NCBI GenBank assembly: GCA_950295325.1
Contig: OX485803.1
Location: forward strand, 9,116,001 to 9,176,000
Reading direction: 5' to 3'
Length of the DNA stretch: 60,000 bases
DNA from: Polytrichum commune
Taxonomy: Eukaryota; Streptophyta; Polytrichopsida; Polytrichales; Polytrichaceae
Shown: piece by piece, positions 35,558-47,409 of the stretch
How positions within the stretch are numbered: the first letter of the stretch is position 1
How the letters are laid out: every line of letters starts with the position of its first letter
The notes under the pieces: model-generated
Databases searched by the model: none
The model's input: the letters and a program-made list of their open reading frames with translations, nothing else
What the model was told of the DNA's origin: nothing
Translations under genes and position numbers: made by a program

Positions 35558-37840
35558 GTGATGGCGGGTGACAAAGGCGATTCATGTTCCTCCACAATTT
35601 TCAAATGGAAAGAGGTGTCCTGGAAGGGCCAGAAGGCCATTGCATCAATCGCTAAGGCCAAGCGTGGGCGGGTGAAGGTGCAACATCGGAGGAACACATT
35701 GTTGTACTACGGTCCCTCCCACAATCTTGGAAATGCGTTGCCCCTAGAGCTTGTTTGCAATGCCATGTGGCTACCTAGTTTGGCGTTGGGGTCTGGTTTT
35801 GAAGGTCGAGAGAAGGAGTCCAATTCCATGCTCCAAGTGCTTGTGGATGAAGTGGCCCAACCTTCAAGTCCAACGTCCAATAGCAATACATGCAATACTG
35901 ATGTCTCCAATGTCATAGTGCTTGTAGGACTTTAGAGGGTGGTGACAATGTGAAACGTGTTGCTGATTTGCCCAAAGTGAGTGGGGACAAGACATGTGTT
36001 GGGGAGTCTGATGAGGATGCTAACATTGATTTTGCAACCAAAAAATCAAGTAAAGATTCATAACCTAACTCGGAAATTCCAATTGGGAGCGGGTTTGTAA
36101 ACTTCCTTGGGCCAAAGGGATCCTCAAGGAGAATGGGAAACTGCACATGGTGAGGTGCAATGTGTGCTCAACTATGGATAGGAAGGAGAGAGTGATGCAA
36201 CCTAAGTGGGGCACTCTAAAGAAGCATGCGGTAGGAGGAAGGCTCTAAGACTTGTCAACATGCCTAAATGTAAGGGGAAGAAAGGGGAGTGGTATATGGC
36301 AAAAAGCCAAAGCACATGAAGAATCTAGTCCTCTTCAATGTGCGCTCCCCTAACACTTTATTGCAACGGATGAACCATTCCTATAGGTTGGAGGAAGGCA
36401 AGAAAAAGGTGGAGTTTGCCATCTTGCTCCAAGTGTTATTAGAGGGGCGACCCATGATCAAATATGAGAATCGAGCAACCTTGTACTAGTTCCTTAATGT
36501 CCCTAACTTTCCAAAGATGTACTAGTTGGATAATTATGGTCAGTTGATTGCGGAGTTTGTGTATGACCAGGTTGAGGCTACCATTTCCAAGGTATTTGTT
36601 GGTGCTAACTTCATTGGCATTACATGTGATAAGGTTATTAAAGTGGACAATGGGTCATGGATTTTCATTCATGCCTACATTGTCCAAAATTGGTGTCGCA
36701 TTCAAAGGGATATGGATGTATTTGGGTCAGATTACTTGACCTTGGTGATTGTGGATGCCCTGATGAGGGCAACCAATATGGACAAATCCCACTTGGCCAA
36801 TGCCCTTTAAATGCTTCAGAGTAAACAATGTTAGCACATTCTAGGGACCAAAAATAAGGGTCACAACCCAAATACAAAGTAAGTACATCATTTCATCCTT
36901 GGTTTGCATTGTATGGTGCACTGTTGCAACTTGACTTTTAAAACCATATCAAAATTTGACTTCATGAGCCAAATAGAGGATTTGCTAAAGTCTGTCCACG
37001 TGTACTTCAAGTTTCCCCCCATAAAATACCTTGAGCTTATTAGGTTTGCTAAACTAATGGAAACAAAGTGGCTGAAGCTGTTGGAAAATGTGAAGACCCG
37101 GTGGGTCTCTCTCATTGAGCCACTTAGATGAATTCTATAGGATTACATAGTTTTTTTTGGGTGAAGATGAAGGTTGACAGTGAGTCCAAAAGATAGATAG
37201 GCTAAAGTTTGATTCTATCCCCATCTTTTCCAATTTTTATTACGTCTATCGTGCCTTGCAATTTGTTTGCTTTTTAATTATGCACTCCAAGTCTTTTGAT
37301 GTTCATTTCTACCTTAGAAGTTCTATAGTTGTTCATGTTTGCTAGTGCTTTTACAAGTTGTGGTTGACATCTTGGTTGATCCTACATGCTTGCTTGGCAT
37401 GGATGCTTTGTTGCTTTTTATAGAGGCAGTGGACTCCCTCGTTACATCACCTAGAATTGGGACATTTTTATCTGCAACTTCATCCTAGCAGTGAAGGTTT
37501 GTGAGGGGTAGTTATACTCTCTTTACAATTGCCGTGTTGGTGCTCTCAACACTGATGAGTTCTTTGTCTTGAAAAACCTCATGGAGGGACCATGACCAAA
37601 TCCACACTCAACGGGTGTCAAGTGACCTAGAGAATGTTGGAATGTTTGCTCTTAATAGCAAAATAGAGCACCTGGTTTTCGTTGTCAATGGCAGCAATGT
37701 ATTTGCAAAATGGAAGAATGTTGAGATAGATGGAAAGGATTTCATCACTCAAGATGTATATGCAGCCATGGTTGAACATGTGAAGAGGCAATGTGCAAGT
37801 ACATTGACCCAACCATGTTTTCATTTTTTAAGGCTTTAGG
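35558..37840 (+). pseudogene. broken hAT-type transposase with BED zinc finger
   Basis: Fragments follow the order of a plant hAT-type (DUF4371/ZNF862-like) transposase. A BED finger lies at about 36085-36240: ERVCKLPWAKGILKENGK, MVRCNVCSTMDRKERVM, PKWGTLKKHA. A catalytic-core-like part lies at 36526-36810: FIGITCDKVIKVDNGSW and HAYIVQNW. HCMVHCCNL, then KYLELIRFAKLMETKWLKLL, then NVKTRWVSL lie at 36900-37130. A later part is at 37615-37840. Stops and frame changes separate them, so no functional enzyme is encoded. The open frame at 35558-35935 may be its N-terminal part but has no motif. Terminal inverted repeats were not located. Confidence 0.75.
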
Positions 37841-37896
37841 TTCTTTAGGTTCCTTTCATTTCTTTAATTTTCATGTCATGTGGTTGTTATTGGCTA

Positions 37897-37899
37897 ATG

Positions 37900-37935
<36 letters not shown>
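37897..37935 (+). repeat. (TAG)n microsatellite
   Basis: About thirteen uninterrupted triplets directly after the last transposase fragment. Confidence 0.95.
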
Positions 37936-37936
<1 letters not shown>

Positions 37937-40539
37937 ACGCGGCCACCCAGTTGATCAAAAAGCTCCAATGTCGATTTCCATAACATGTTGTATTAAATGC
38001 CCTTGGCATTGTCTACCCATAGTGCTAGTTGCAATTGGATGCCAAGGATACATTTGCGAAATACCTAACACTCTAACGAACTAGTATTGCACAATGAAGG
38101 TGATGGGATCCGGGATCAACAAGGGGGTCATCTCTGGAGGTATGAACTAGTGGTCATTGGATTCGTAGCAAGGGTACTTCAAGATTGCTATGAAAAGCAA
38201 TGCTCATGCAACATTTTGTTTATTTGTTTATAGTGTGTACTCATTGAAGCATCGAAGTGGTTTTTTGTGTGGTTTTGTAGGTCTTTAAGGCCTAGTTGGG
38301 TGGTCTTGTTGCCTCATCACTAAGTCAAGCGCGTGGATGTTAGTCAATTTAACACTTCCATAGTGAATTAGTTGTTACATTAGCACTTGAAACAATTTGC
38401 CAATTGCCATATCATGACACTGAATTTACAAGGGTTTTTAATTAACCTAGGCAAGTTTTTAATTGTCACCACTATTTATTTATTTCCAATAAATAAAAAT
38501 ATCTTGCAATTTCAACACAACCTATATTTCTGTCGCCATCTACATGCTTCGTGTCTTCAATTGTCACCAAACAATTTCTATCCAAAAAAAACCTTTACCG
38601 CCATTTCAAGTCCTAAAACTTTGCACAATGTAGCCAAATGATCAATATGCAAAAAAAGGTTGATCCCAAGTGGTGTGAAACAGGACCTATCCAACTGATC
38701 ATTGCATCCATCCTTTCATTACAGCATTTTGGGTCCACACAAGAATCCTTACGATCCTAGAAGTAGAGGTGCTCATGACCAATCACTTAAAGAATTATGT
38801 GCCAAATTTGGTGAAGTATAGGGCGGTGCAAAATTTTCCCGTGTAGGAAAATAGAAATAAGGAGGACAACAAATTTTTTTTGGTAATTTTATTCCTTAAA
38901 TTGATTTGTTTGTAAATTTTTGGAGCCAAAAAGTTGGGCTTAACATATGACCAATGTCTAGAGTGTGCCATAACCACTCATTTTAACTGCTCATTCTTCC
39001 TCACTTTAGCATTGAAAACTAGGACATGTGTCATGGCACTGTTGGTTCCGGCTTGATCGAAATTCAGTTCTAGCCTAATTGAAATTCAAGTACCCTATTG
39101 ATTGCCAATGGGGCCCTAATCGAGAACATGAGGCTCTACTATAGTCTAGTGCACTAGTAGTGGTCATTCACCATTTCACATTGTTCTACCTTACTCTCAC
39201 CTGCTATTTTTTACATTCTGAAGTGCTTTCATCAAAGTAAAAATCTGCATTTTGTTTCCAGTGTCTCTCATCAAGATGGAGCAAGAGACAAATACTGTTC
39301 TTCATGATTTTTTGCAACTTCAGTGGTTTGTTCTCTTGTGTAATATGATAAATGGTGTATTCATCACCACCAGCCTAGTCATTCCACTTAAATGTATCTG
39401 AATAATGGGAAACTCTAGTTTCTCAACAAGAGAAACCAAAATGCAGTAATTATGTTCTTATTACCATGCCTGTCACATGGAACATAAACCCTATGCAACA
39501 TAAATGCCATTGAAGGTCTGGCTGTGTGGCTTCAATGAGATCAACACCTCTGGAGATTCCCAGCTTTAAAGGTATGGAAGTACACTATTTATGGTATTTA
39601 GTGTCAGTTACTATTGAAAGTTATGCATTGCTATAAACTTTTACATAGACTGTAGATTTAGCCTGATTAATCTCGTTTATGTTGCATAATGCCCTAACCA
39701 TCTATTTGATTTTTATTACACTCTAAATTCCGTATTATCACACTTGTGGCAACCAAAGTACACGTGATATTATGGAGTTATGTAGTGTTAACATGGATGC
39801 ATGATAACATAGAACTAGTGTAAGATGTGACATTATGGAATAACACAAAGTGCAACATTGCAATATTGAAATTGATGATTTCATACATGGGATATAGATA
39901 ATCTCCCAAAAGTCACACACATATGCAAAGCTTATGTATGATTGGGGAGTCCAAGAAGTCGAGAGACACTTTGTACATGACCTTGGTGCAAGACCTCAAC
40001 ATGAAGCAGATAAGGAAAATTATGAAGAGAGTAGTGGGGAGAATGATACAATTATGGATCTACAAAACTTCGGAGATGATGAAAATTGGTTAGGTTCTTT
40101 GGTGGGTGGGCAACCGGATGATCTTGATTTTGGGTGAAGTGAAGCTATGAAAGCTTTGGATGTAGGAGGGAGGCATTTAGACAACTAGGGTATTCAATGT
40201 GGGCTTTAAGAAGATGATGAAGAAGAATCGAACTTGATGATTTTTGGATGACAATAGTTCTGTGGTGGATTCCTAGTGTGTATATGTCTATGTAAGTTAG
40301 CCTTTTTGAGGAGTTGAATCTTACTTTAAATTTGTTTTTTTTCCCTTCAAGCAAAACACTTTGTAGTTGTCAATCTTAGTAGAAAACTACATTTGTTTAG
40401 ATGGTGAAAGAAATCTTGCTAGCGTTGCTAATTTATGTCATGTGTAGACCAAAATGAAGTGATGATACTGAAATTTGTGCAAAAATGAGACATTGAAGAC
40501 AAGAAGCTTGGGGTGTAGTAGTTTTGATTTAAGAGAGAA
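37936..40539. other. gene-free region
   Basis: No supported gene. A 67-residue frame at 39934-40137 is rich in Asp, Glu and Asn (ending DDLDFG). It could be the acidic tail of a transposase but is too short to assign. At about 39588-39612 TACACTATTTATGGTATTTA resembles the end of the M1 foldback family. Confidence 0.4.
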
Positions 40540-40690
40540 GAGAAGGACTTTATACCAATCTAATCCATTTATAGGAATTTTTAGAATATTCCTTGATTTA
40601 GCAAAGAAATCATGAAAGATGTTAACATGTAACCGATTGGTCTTGAAAATACTAGGATCTTGATTGATAATGCCCAAAATCCTCTCTAGA
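40540..40690 (+). repeat. dispersed repeat family R3, 3' half only
   Basis: TTTATAGGAATTTTTAGAATATTCC, AAGATGTTAACATGTAACCG, ACTAGGATCTTGAT and ATAATGCCCA follow the second half of R3. The first half is missing. Confidence 0.65.
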
Positions 40691-43313
40691 CATTGACAAC
40701 CCTATATGAAAAATCTCAAACTCATAGATCCCCCTATAATGAGCCTATAATTTTACACCACATCAACCCTTGGGCGAAAAAAATCCACTCTTTTCATAGA
40801 GTGACTGACGATTATGAAGGACATACAATTTGCACATTCGAGCTCACTAGAAATTCATCTCAAGAAACATACATGAAGAAAAAGAAAAAGAAAACAACAA
40901 CATTAATATAAGGGACGTCATCCAAACGTAGACATGAATGTAGCTTACCTCGTGTGCCCTTTCAACTTCAAAGAGATGGTGTTGCGAAGGTCAACAAAAT
41001 CTTCCCTATTGATTTGGAGACAACCAACACATCAAATTCTTGACATGGACGAAAACCCAAACATTTGATGAAGAAATTCACTATTTGTTGAGAAAATATT
41101 TATAGTCAACAAAAAACGGTGTACAAAATGAACCTTGGAGTGACCACTGTCATCCAATACATAATGTATTGCTTTTATATTTTCATTAGCAATTGATGGA
41201 TTTGTCCTACAACAACACCAATTCCATGATGCTTGATCTCATATTCAAAACAACTTAGCTTCTAAGGATATGTAGGATGCATAATTAATAGGGCTTGTAT
41301 TTAAGATTAGCATGCGGTGACCTTCACAATGAGTAATGCTCGCACCTGTACATATTCAACTCCTTAAAGAGCTTCCCACATTGGTGGATTGAATTGCCAA
41401 TAGATGTGCAACACAAGTGAGAGGGAGAAGACATGGTTTAGGATTAGGGGTTAGGTTTCGGAATAATTGATACTTTGGAAAATCTACAGTGTCATAACAC
41501 ATGATCCATCTTCACATGCCAACCTCCCAACTTGGCCTTCCCGAGCAATGTGACATATCCATGCACCAACAATTCAACAAGTAACATAAGAAGAAGAAGA
41601 AGTAAAAGACACTCCACATATTAACACGTGGTGCAATACGAGGGTGTGGGTTGACTTTTATGGTGGTTTGCATTAATGGCAAAAACCCGTGATGTAAGAG
41701 AAAGAAATATGACAATAAGAAATGAGATTTGAACTAAGGACATCCTTTCCCTAGGGTTGTGGGATATTAGAAAGTGAGTGACATTACAGAAGTTGGTATT
41801 ACGGAGTTTAGGGAGTAGTAGATATCTAAATATACATTGATAATAAGTTTAGAAATATCAAGTGCTACTGAATTTCTTAAATGGTGTAGTTAACATGGAG
41901 AAACTATTTATGTATATAAGATATTACCATAGGTTGATAGCCAACCCAGCACCCTTGTGCAAAATATTTAATTAATTTATCCGAAAATAGGTTTATGTTC
42001 ATGTAAATTAATATAAAAATCTTGAATTTCTATAAATTCCATTTGTGCACTAGTAATCACCAAACAATAAGTATTCTCTTTATTTCACTTATAAGATATG
42101 GGAGGAAAGATCTACCCTTTATACATAATACAAGGGGAGGGGAATAGTGTGGTTTAGTGCCCACTGTAATGCATGTGGGTTTTACATATGTTTTACTTTC
42201 ACAATAATACTTCAAACCTGAAAACTATGTTTGCAGTTCTTTGGTTTGCTATTCGTGGTTTTATAGTCAATATAATGATGAAATTAAATGAAATTGAATT
42301 GCACATCCATAGAGCCATAATGGTAATAGGACTTGAATATAGGGTTTTATCTTTGACAATGCTAGTTTAGTAGATTGTTGCAATGTGATAGCCTCTCGGA
42401 GACACTGACAAATATCCACATAACAATCAAAAGTTTAAAAGGTTGAAGACTAACTAAAGAAATGTTCTCCACAAACAACTAAGAACAAGTCTCAAAATTC
42501 TAATATAATAACACTCATGTAATGGATTTCAACCTATTTGTGTAAACTTTGAGAATCATGTTGCATGTTAATCCTTAAAGGTCTGAGAGGTCCAAGTTAG
42601 ACCTCAAGATATCATATGGAAGGCTTTATGCTTATTTCGCAATATTCTAAGCCAAAAGTGTCAAAATGACTCCATCTAAAGCAAATTGTAGTTATTATTA
42701 TATAGATTATCAAATTGGAGTACACATACAAACATATTGATTTATATAAAAAACATTGAGCTTGTATAAATGACCTAGTAGGCTGAAGTACATACTACAT
42801 ATTATCAATCTCCTTCATCACATGTGACTCTACTTTTGCTTCCTCTTCTAGTAAAAGTTGTGCTAATTATGGACTCAATATCATATTTGAAAAAACACAC
42901 ATTTTTCTTGCTCGTACAAATCATCTCGTATCTCATGTAAATAGGTATGAATACGCCCCCAATCCTTCAAACTTTAAGGGTTAATGGTAATGGTGACCAT
43001 GTTGCAACAAAAGTACAATACACAATAATTGATTGACACAATGACTAAAGCTGATTTTGTCAAGGCGAGTCCCCGGGCTTCATAAATTCTAGCCCCATTG
43101 TTACCACATTGAAAGCCATGTACCTACATGAGACAAATCCATAAGACCCATAACCTATCTCGCTCCCGAGGCCTCAACCTTGAAGAATTTTGTTCCTTTA
43201 ATTGCATCCAAAGAATTTATGCAAGTTGACAAACTATGTACACAATCCATAAAGGACATCGCATGCAAAAGAGACAAGTGCAAATTACATCATGTAGATG
43301 AGGGGATTCACAA
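40691..43313. other. gene-free region
   Basis: No convincing gene, RNA or element. A short A/G-rich simple-sequence stretch lies at 40876-40895. Confidence 0.35.
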
Positions 43314-43351
43314 ATACTCATGAGTATACTCACGAGTATTTAAATACTCGT
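43314..43351. repeat. paired palindromes
   Basis: ATACTCATGAGTAT (43314-43327) is a perfect 14-bp palindrome. ACGAGTATTTAAATACTCGT (43332-43351) is a perfect 20-bp palindrome. More AATACT/AGTATT units follow to about 43410, giving a cluster able to form cruciforms. Confidence 0.85.
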
Positions 43352-43782
43352 ATTTATATGCAACCATGAGTATTCTTGATTTAAATACTTGTGAGTATTC
43401 ATGAATTAAATACGCGTGGTTGTATGATTACATGAATTTAATATTTGCAAATTTTCTAATTGATAACAAGATGCAATAATACACGTCCATCATTGAGTTG
43501 TTTAATAGAACATGTACCAAGTACATACTACACAACCATTACCCAAATAGGCTAGACGCTTGGTTAAAGGCTCCAACTTATTAGAGCACTAAAAAGTGGG
43601 ACAATAAAACTAGGACCATGGCGGCTTTGATGGAGAATATGAAAGGAAATTGAAGAATTGAAATATTTTGGCATATCCAAAGCTTTTAGATAATCCACAG
43701 CCTTGATGGTTGACGAGATACATGTTGGTGATGACAAGGGTGTAATGAATGGGAACTCAATGGCATGTCATAAAGGGTGCAT

Positions 43783-43819
43783 AATGCAACGGTTCCTTAT
43801 AACGTGGAACCGTTGCATT
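43783..43819. repeat. perfect 14-bp hairpin
   Basis: AATGCAACGGTTCC and GGAACCGTTGCATT enclose a 9-nt loop. No gene ends nearby, so this is not read as a terminator. Confidence 0.85.
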
Positions 43820-44229
43820 GGTTGCATATAAATACGATGTATGATGTGACATGCTCTTGTTGAATGTTTCATGTTGGATAAATGCAAACCCATCATATAA
43901 ATGTAAACATGCAATTGTGGTTCTTAGTTCCATTAATACTTTGTGGGTAGTTATTCAATTTTGAGTTTGTATATTGTGTGTCATTATGTTAGTCCTCTAC
44001 ATGTCTAAGAAGCCAAAAAGGTTTTCTGAAAGATTTAATTTTTGGGAATTTTGTTTATAGTGTTTTAATATAATTTTATTTCTTCCACTTTGAACTAATA
44101 AACTTCTACATTATCTAGAGTTGGTCAATCAAACTTCTATATCAACAACTCTAAGATATTGTTTCGTAAGTGGTTGGAACCCTTGAAATTTTCTATATTA
44201 CAAAACCTGCTATCCGGGGAAAGTAACAT

Positions 44230-44453
44230 TGGCAGTGACATGATCTTTTGATGATTGAAATTTGGATGAAAATCCACTTGGTAAGTGACAGTAATTGCAA
44301 CACTGTAAATGTATAATTCTTCCCAAAATTTACAAGGAATGACAAAAATATTGGGCTGACATTTGGTGGTGGTGACACTAGACCACGGGTTACATGTAGT
44401 ATTGAGCAATACAATTAGAATTGGTAACACTAAATATCATATTTATTGTAGCA
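44230..44453 (-). mobile_element. foldback MITE-like family M1, copy D (truncated)
   Basis: On minus it starts GCTACAATAAATATGATATT, then TAGTGTTACCAATTC, and continues through the family order to TTTTCATCCAAATTTCAATC. The far end is lost beyond about 44230. Confidence 0.72.
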
Positions 44454-44654
44454 TCTCGGTTGGCTATTTTTAATATTACCCATGTGCACACCCTTTTTGA
44501 TACTCAATTTGAACCTAGATGATACATGCACAACAATACTATGAATATAAATTTGATATTCAACATGGTTTAGTACACATTTTAGTTATTTTCCATTTGG
44601 TTTAGCAATTAAGTCGTAATTGCACTCAAATATGTATTAAGGGCATGTTCACAC

Positions 44655-44860
44655 TAGTGACCATAGACCATGACCACCACTTTCTAAATTCCCTCATTGG
44701 TTGAGATATAAGTGGCAGTTTGACCACTTTCCTAAGTTTCTTTTACACAAGGTCAACAAATATACAATCAACCATGTCGTAAAATAAATTAGAAAGTGAC
44801 ATGAAATATCAAATTCCAAAAATGTATAATATTTGGTGGTCACCTGGATCTTGCAGTGAG
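44655..44860 (+). repeat. dispersed repeat family R1, copy 2
   Basis: Matches 1605-1785 in order and orientation (see copy 1). The insertion TAAGTGGCAGTTTGACC is private to this copy. Confidence 0.6.
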
Positions 44861-45674
44861 ACAACCCAAATAGGAAATATCTTGATGGAAAATGAAGGTG
44901 ATTGTATTGAAAAAAAAAACCCCTTATTTTTCAATGCTTCTAATTTTAATAATGTTTACAATTTAGATCTTCATTGAAAGCACTATGCCCCATAAGCAAG
45001 GGCTATGAGAAATAATGATTTAAGATTCCTCGTGGTCAAACCTTTGGACCCCCAACCATGACCATGAGAAATCTTGAGTCCTAAACCATTTCTTCTCATG
45101 GCCCTAAGTTGGTCACATGTGTGAAGCGGCCCTAAGTAAATTTGACTTGGCCATGAATTTTGGACATAACAAAGTACACATGCACTTCTTCGAGTGGACC
45201 TTATGATAGGAATGATAGAACTTAGTTTTATAAGTGGATCACATCTCTTGCTATAGACATGTTTTAGTTGCATGCACATTGTAATTTTGAAAAATTGCAC
45301 ATTTTGATTGATTAGTTGACTACATTGCTTCTCAAAGTATGTATAAGTGATGATTTTCTCATATTCTTATAGTTATTTCCCTATATAATGTGTTATAACT
45401 TTTGCAAAAGTATGATAGATGCACTTGGTGGAGACTCAGTAGTTTTCACATCCTCTTCATAGTACATATAATTGTGTTAATTTTAGTTCTAATCTCATAG
45501 ACTTGATAAAACTTTTCATTAAATGTATTGTTCAAAGGTTATGGCTAAATTTGGTTTTGTACATAGATTTCATGACCTTAAATATTTTGACGTTGGAGTT
45601 TTTTTAACTGATCTTGTCCCATGAATGGTCTTGTTTTGTCTGGTATTGATGTCATTGATCCAAGTCTTGCGCCC

Positions 45675-45986
45675 CTAGTCGGCTCGAACTGGTGCGTTTC
45701 TGCAGGCGGGGAATCGCACTAACACTCTTATGCTTTTAGCAGCGCTTCAAAGCTCAGCGTAGAAAACTTGTTTTGTTTTTTCCCTGCTGGGCTAGCCTCT
45801 TTCGGCAAGCTTTCCGTACGGTTTGGAGAGCACTTAGTAGGCATGAGTTAATTATCACTTCTTACCGAAGTTTGACTCTATCCACCATGGGAGCCGAAGG
45901 CGCCGGCCACCATCCAGGTGCTTCCCATTCGGTTTCTAGGGCCATCTTGGCCAAAGCCTGCTTGGCTTTGTCTTCAATAACGGCAA
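45675..45986 (-). pseudogene. exon-like island: two short frames joined by a canonical intron
   Basis: On minus, 45986-45866 reads VAVIEDKAKQALAKMALETE and continues WEAPGWWPAPSAP, MVDRVKL. It ends at a good donor (CTTCG/GTAAGA). A 166-bp intron ends CCCCGCCTGCAG. The next frame, 45699-45675, completes the split codon, adds NAPVRAD and stops. Composition is more gene-like than the surroundings. I do not recognise the protein. It may be the 3' end of a gene whose upstream exons I could not find, or a captured gene fragment. It lies directly next to a mitochondrial nad5 fragment. Confidence 0.35.
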
Positions 45987-46082
45987 CTTCAAATATTTGA
46001 AATAAAAATCTTAAAAAAAAAATTGTTGCGAAAATTTGTTGACATAACACAAATTGCATTGTTTGTTGGCACTTAGGTGCAC

Positions 46083-46170
46083 AGCGGTTGCTGTGAAGAA
46101 TGACGTCATAGCTCCTATAAAAGTAATAACAATCAAAGCAATGGGTGGATATTCAAATAAAGGAGTGTTA
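46083..46170 (-). pseudogene. nad5: mitochondrial nad5 fragment (NUMT)
   Basis: The minus strand reads TPLFEYPPIALIVITF and continues IGAMTSFFTATA. This is the conserved membrane segment of NADH dehydrogenase subunit 5 around AMTSF. Directly after it comes GTGCACCTAAGTGCC, similar to the 5' end of a mitochondrial group II intron (GTGCGNC type). Only about 88 bp are recognisable, so it is a nuclear copy of a mitochondrial gene piece, not a gene. Confidence 0.7.
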
Positions 46171-47409
46171 AAGGTGCGCTAGAGGCCACCAATAAGATGG
46201 TTATTAGATACTTATAGGATTCTTACCCCCCGGTTAGAACCACTATCTAAGATTTTGAATCAAAACCTCGGCTAGTTTGAATTGTTTATTTAAAAAATTG
46301 TTAGTCAAGTTAATTGCTATTTTTTTCTTTCTATATGGCTTGTCCAATCGCAAGATTCTAAACTTGAGGGAAACATTACAAAAATTTGTAGAAAACATGA
46401 ATTTGATATAATTTTATCATATTTTAAAACAAAATTTAAAAAAATTATGTATTCAAAACACCTATTTGCACATTGCTTGCATTGTCTTCTAAAATATGTA
46501 GACTTTTCTTGAGTTTTTTTTGTCAACACAAAATTACTTGGCTTTGTAGATCAATGTGTTTTTCAAATGTTTATGAATTTTTCCTTCACAAAGTTCAAAG
46601 TTAGTATATAGTTTTGAATCACTTTCACTTAAACCTAATATGCAGGGTACTAGGGATGTGTACTTGACCGTGCATGCACCCTAACAGTGTGGGTAATTGT
46701 ATAATTTGAGTTTCCATGGGCAACCCTATAGTGCAGATTACAATATATTACACCACCACACAAGAAACAATGTACAACCTTAGTTACAATAAGTCATGCC
46801 CCCGTGATATACCTCCTTATAGGTTGAAAATCTTCAAGTGTACACTATTTCATATTTCTCTCTGACAGAATTATATTTGAACCTCATGTGAACCTTCAAC
46901 CTACAACATGGACACGTGTTGTTAAATAGTGTGGACAACTCAATAGTCCGGCCCACAAAAATTACCTTAATCAGTGTAATGCGGTCCCAAGTAGTTCATC
47001 CCTTGGTAAAGTCTTCATATAATGGATTTGATCTAGTATGGCCCAAACTATTCATCATCAACCAGTTACATCAAACGTCTTGCACCTAGGTGGCAACTAG
47101 AAAGCCTAGTGCCATTCCACATTTGGTGCTACATGACAATTCATAACGACCACTCCAATCTACATGGCACACCAATTTGAATGCCACGGTAAATCAGGTG
47201 TTTAGTGAAGTTGTTTGATCCTGGAATCAGGTGGTGAAGTCTTTCCTGATCTAGAGTCTGTCATTGTGCACTTGACCCGCCCTCCCCAAAATGGCATGTA
47301 TTCCACTGCCTTTCTGCTTTTGGATAATAGCAAAATCATCTTCTTGAGGAAAATGACAAAGCCAACCATGGATTCATTTTTCATATATATTATCATACTA
47401 ATCAGGCAA
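46171..47409. other. gene-free stretch
   Basis: No supported gene. AT-rich from 46300 to 46650. Confidence 0.4.

Noticed and set aside
43783-43819. Intrinsic terminator
   Set aside because: Eukaryotic context, no T run after the hairpin and no gene ending nearby.
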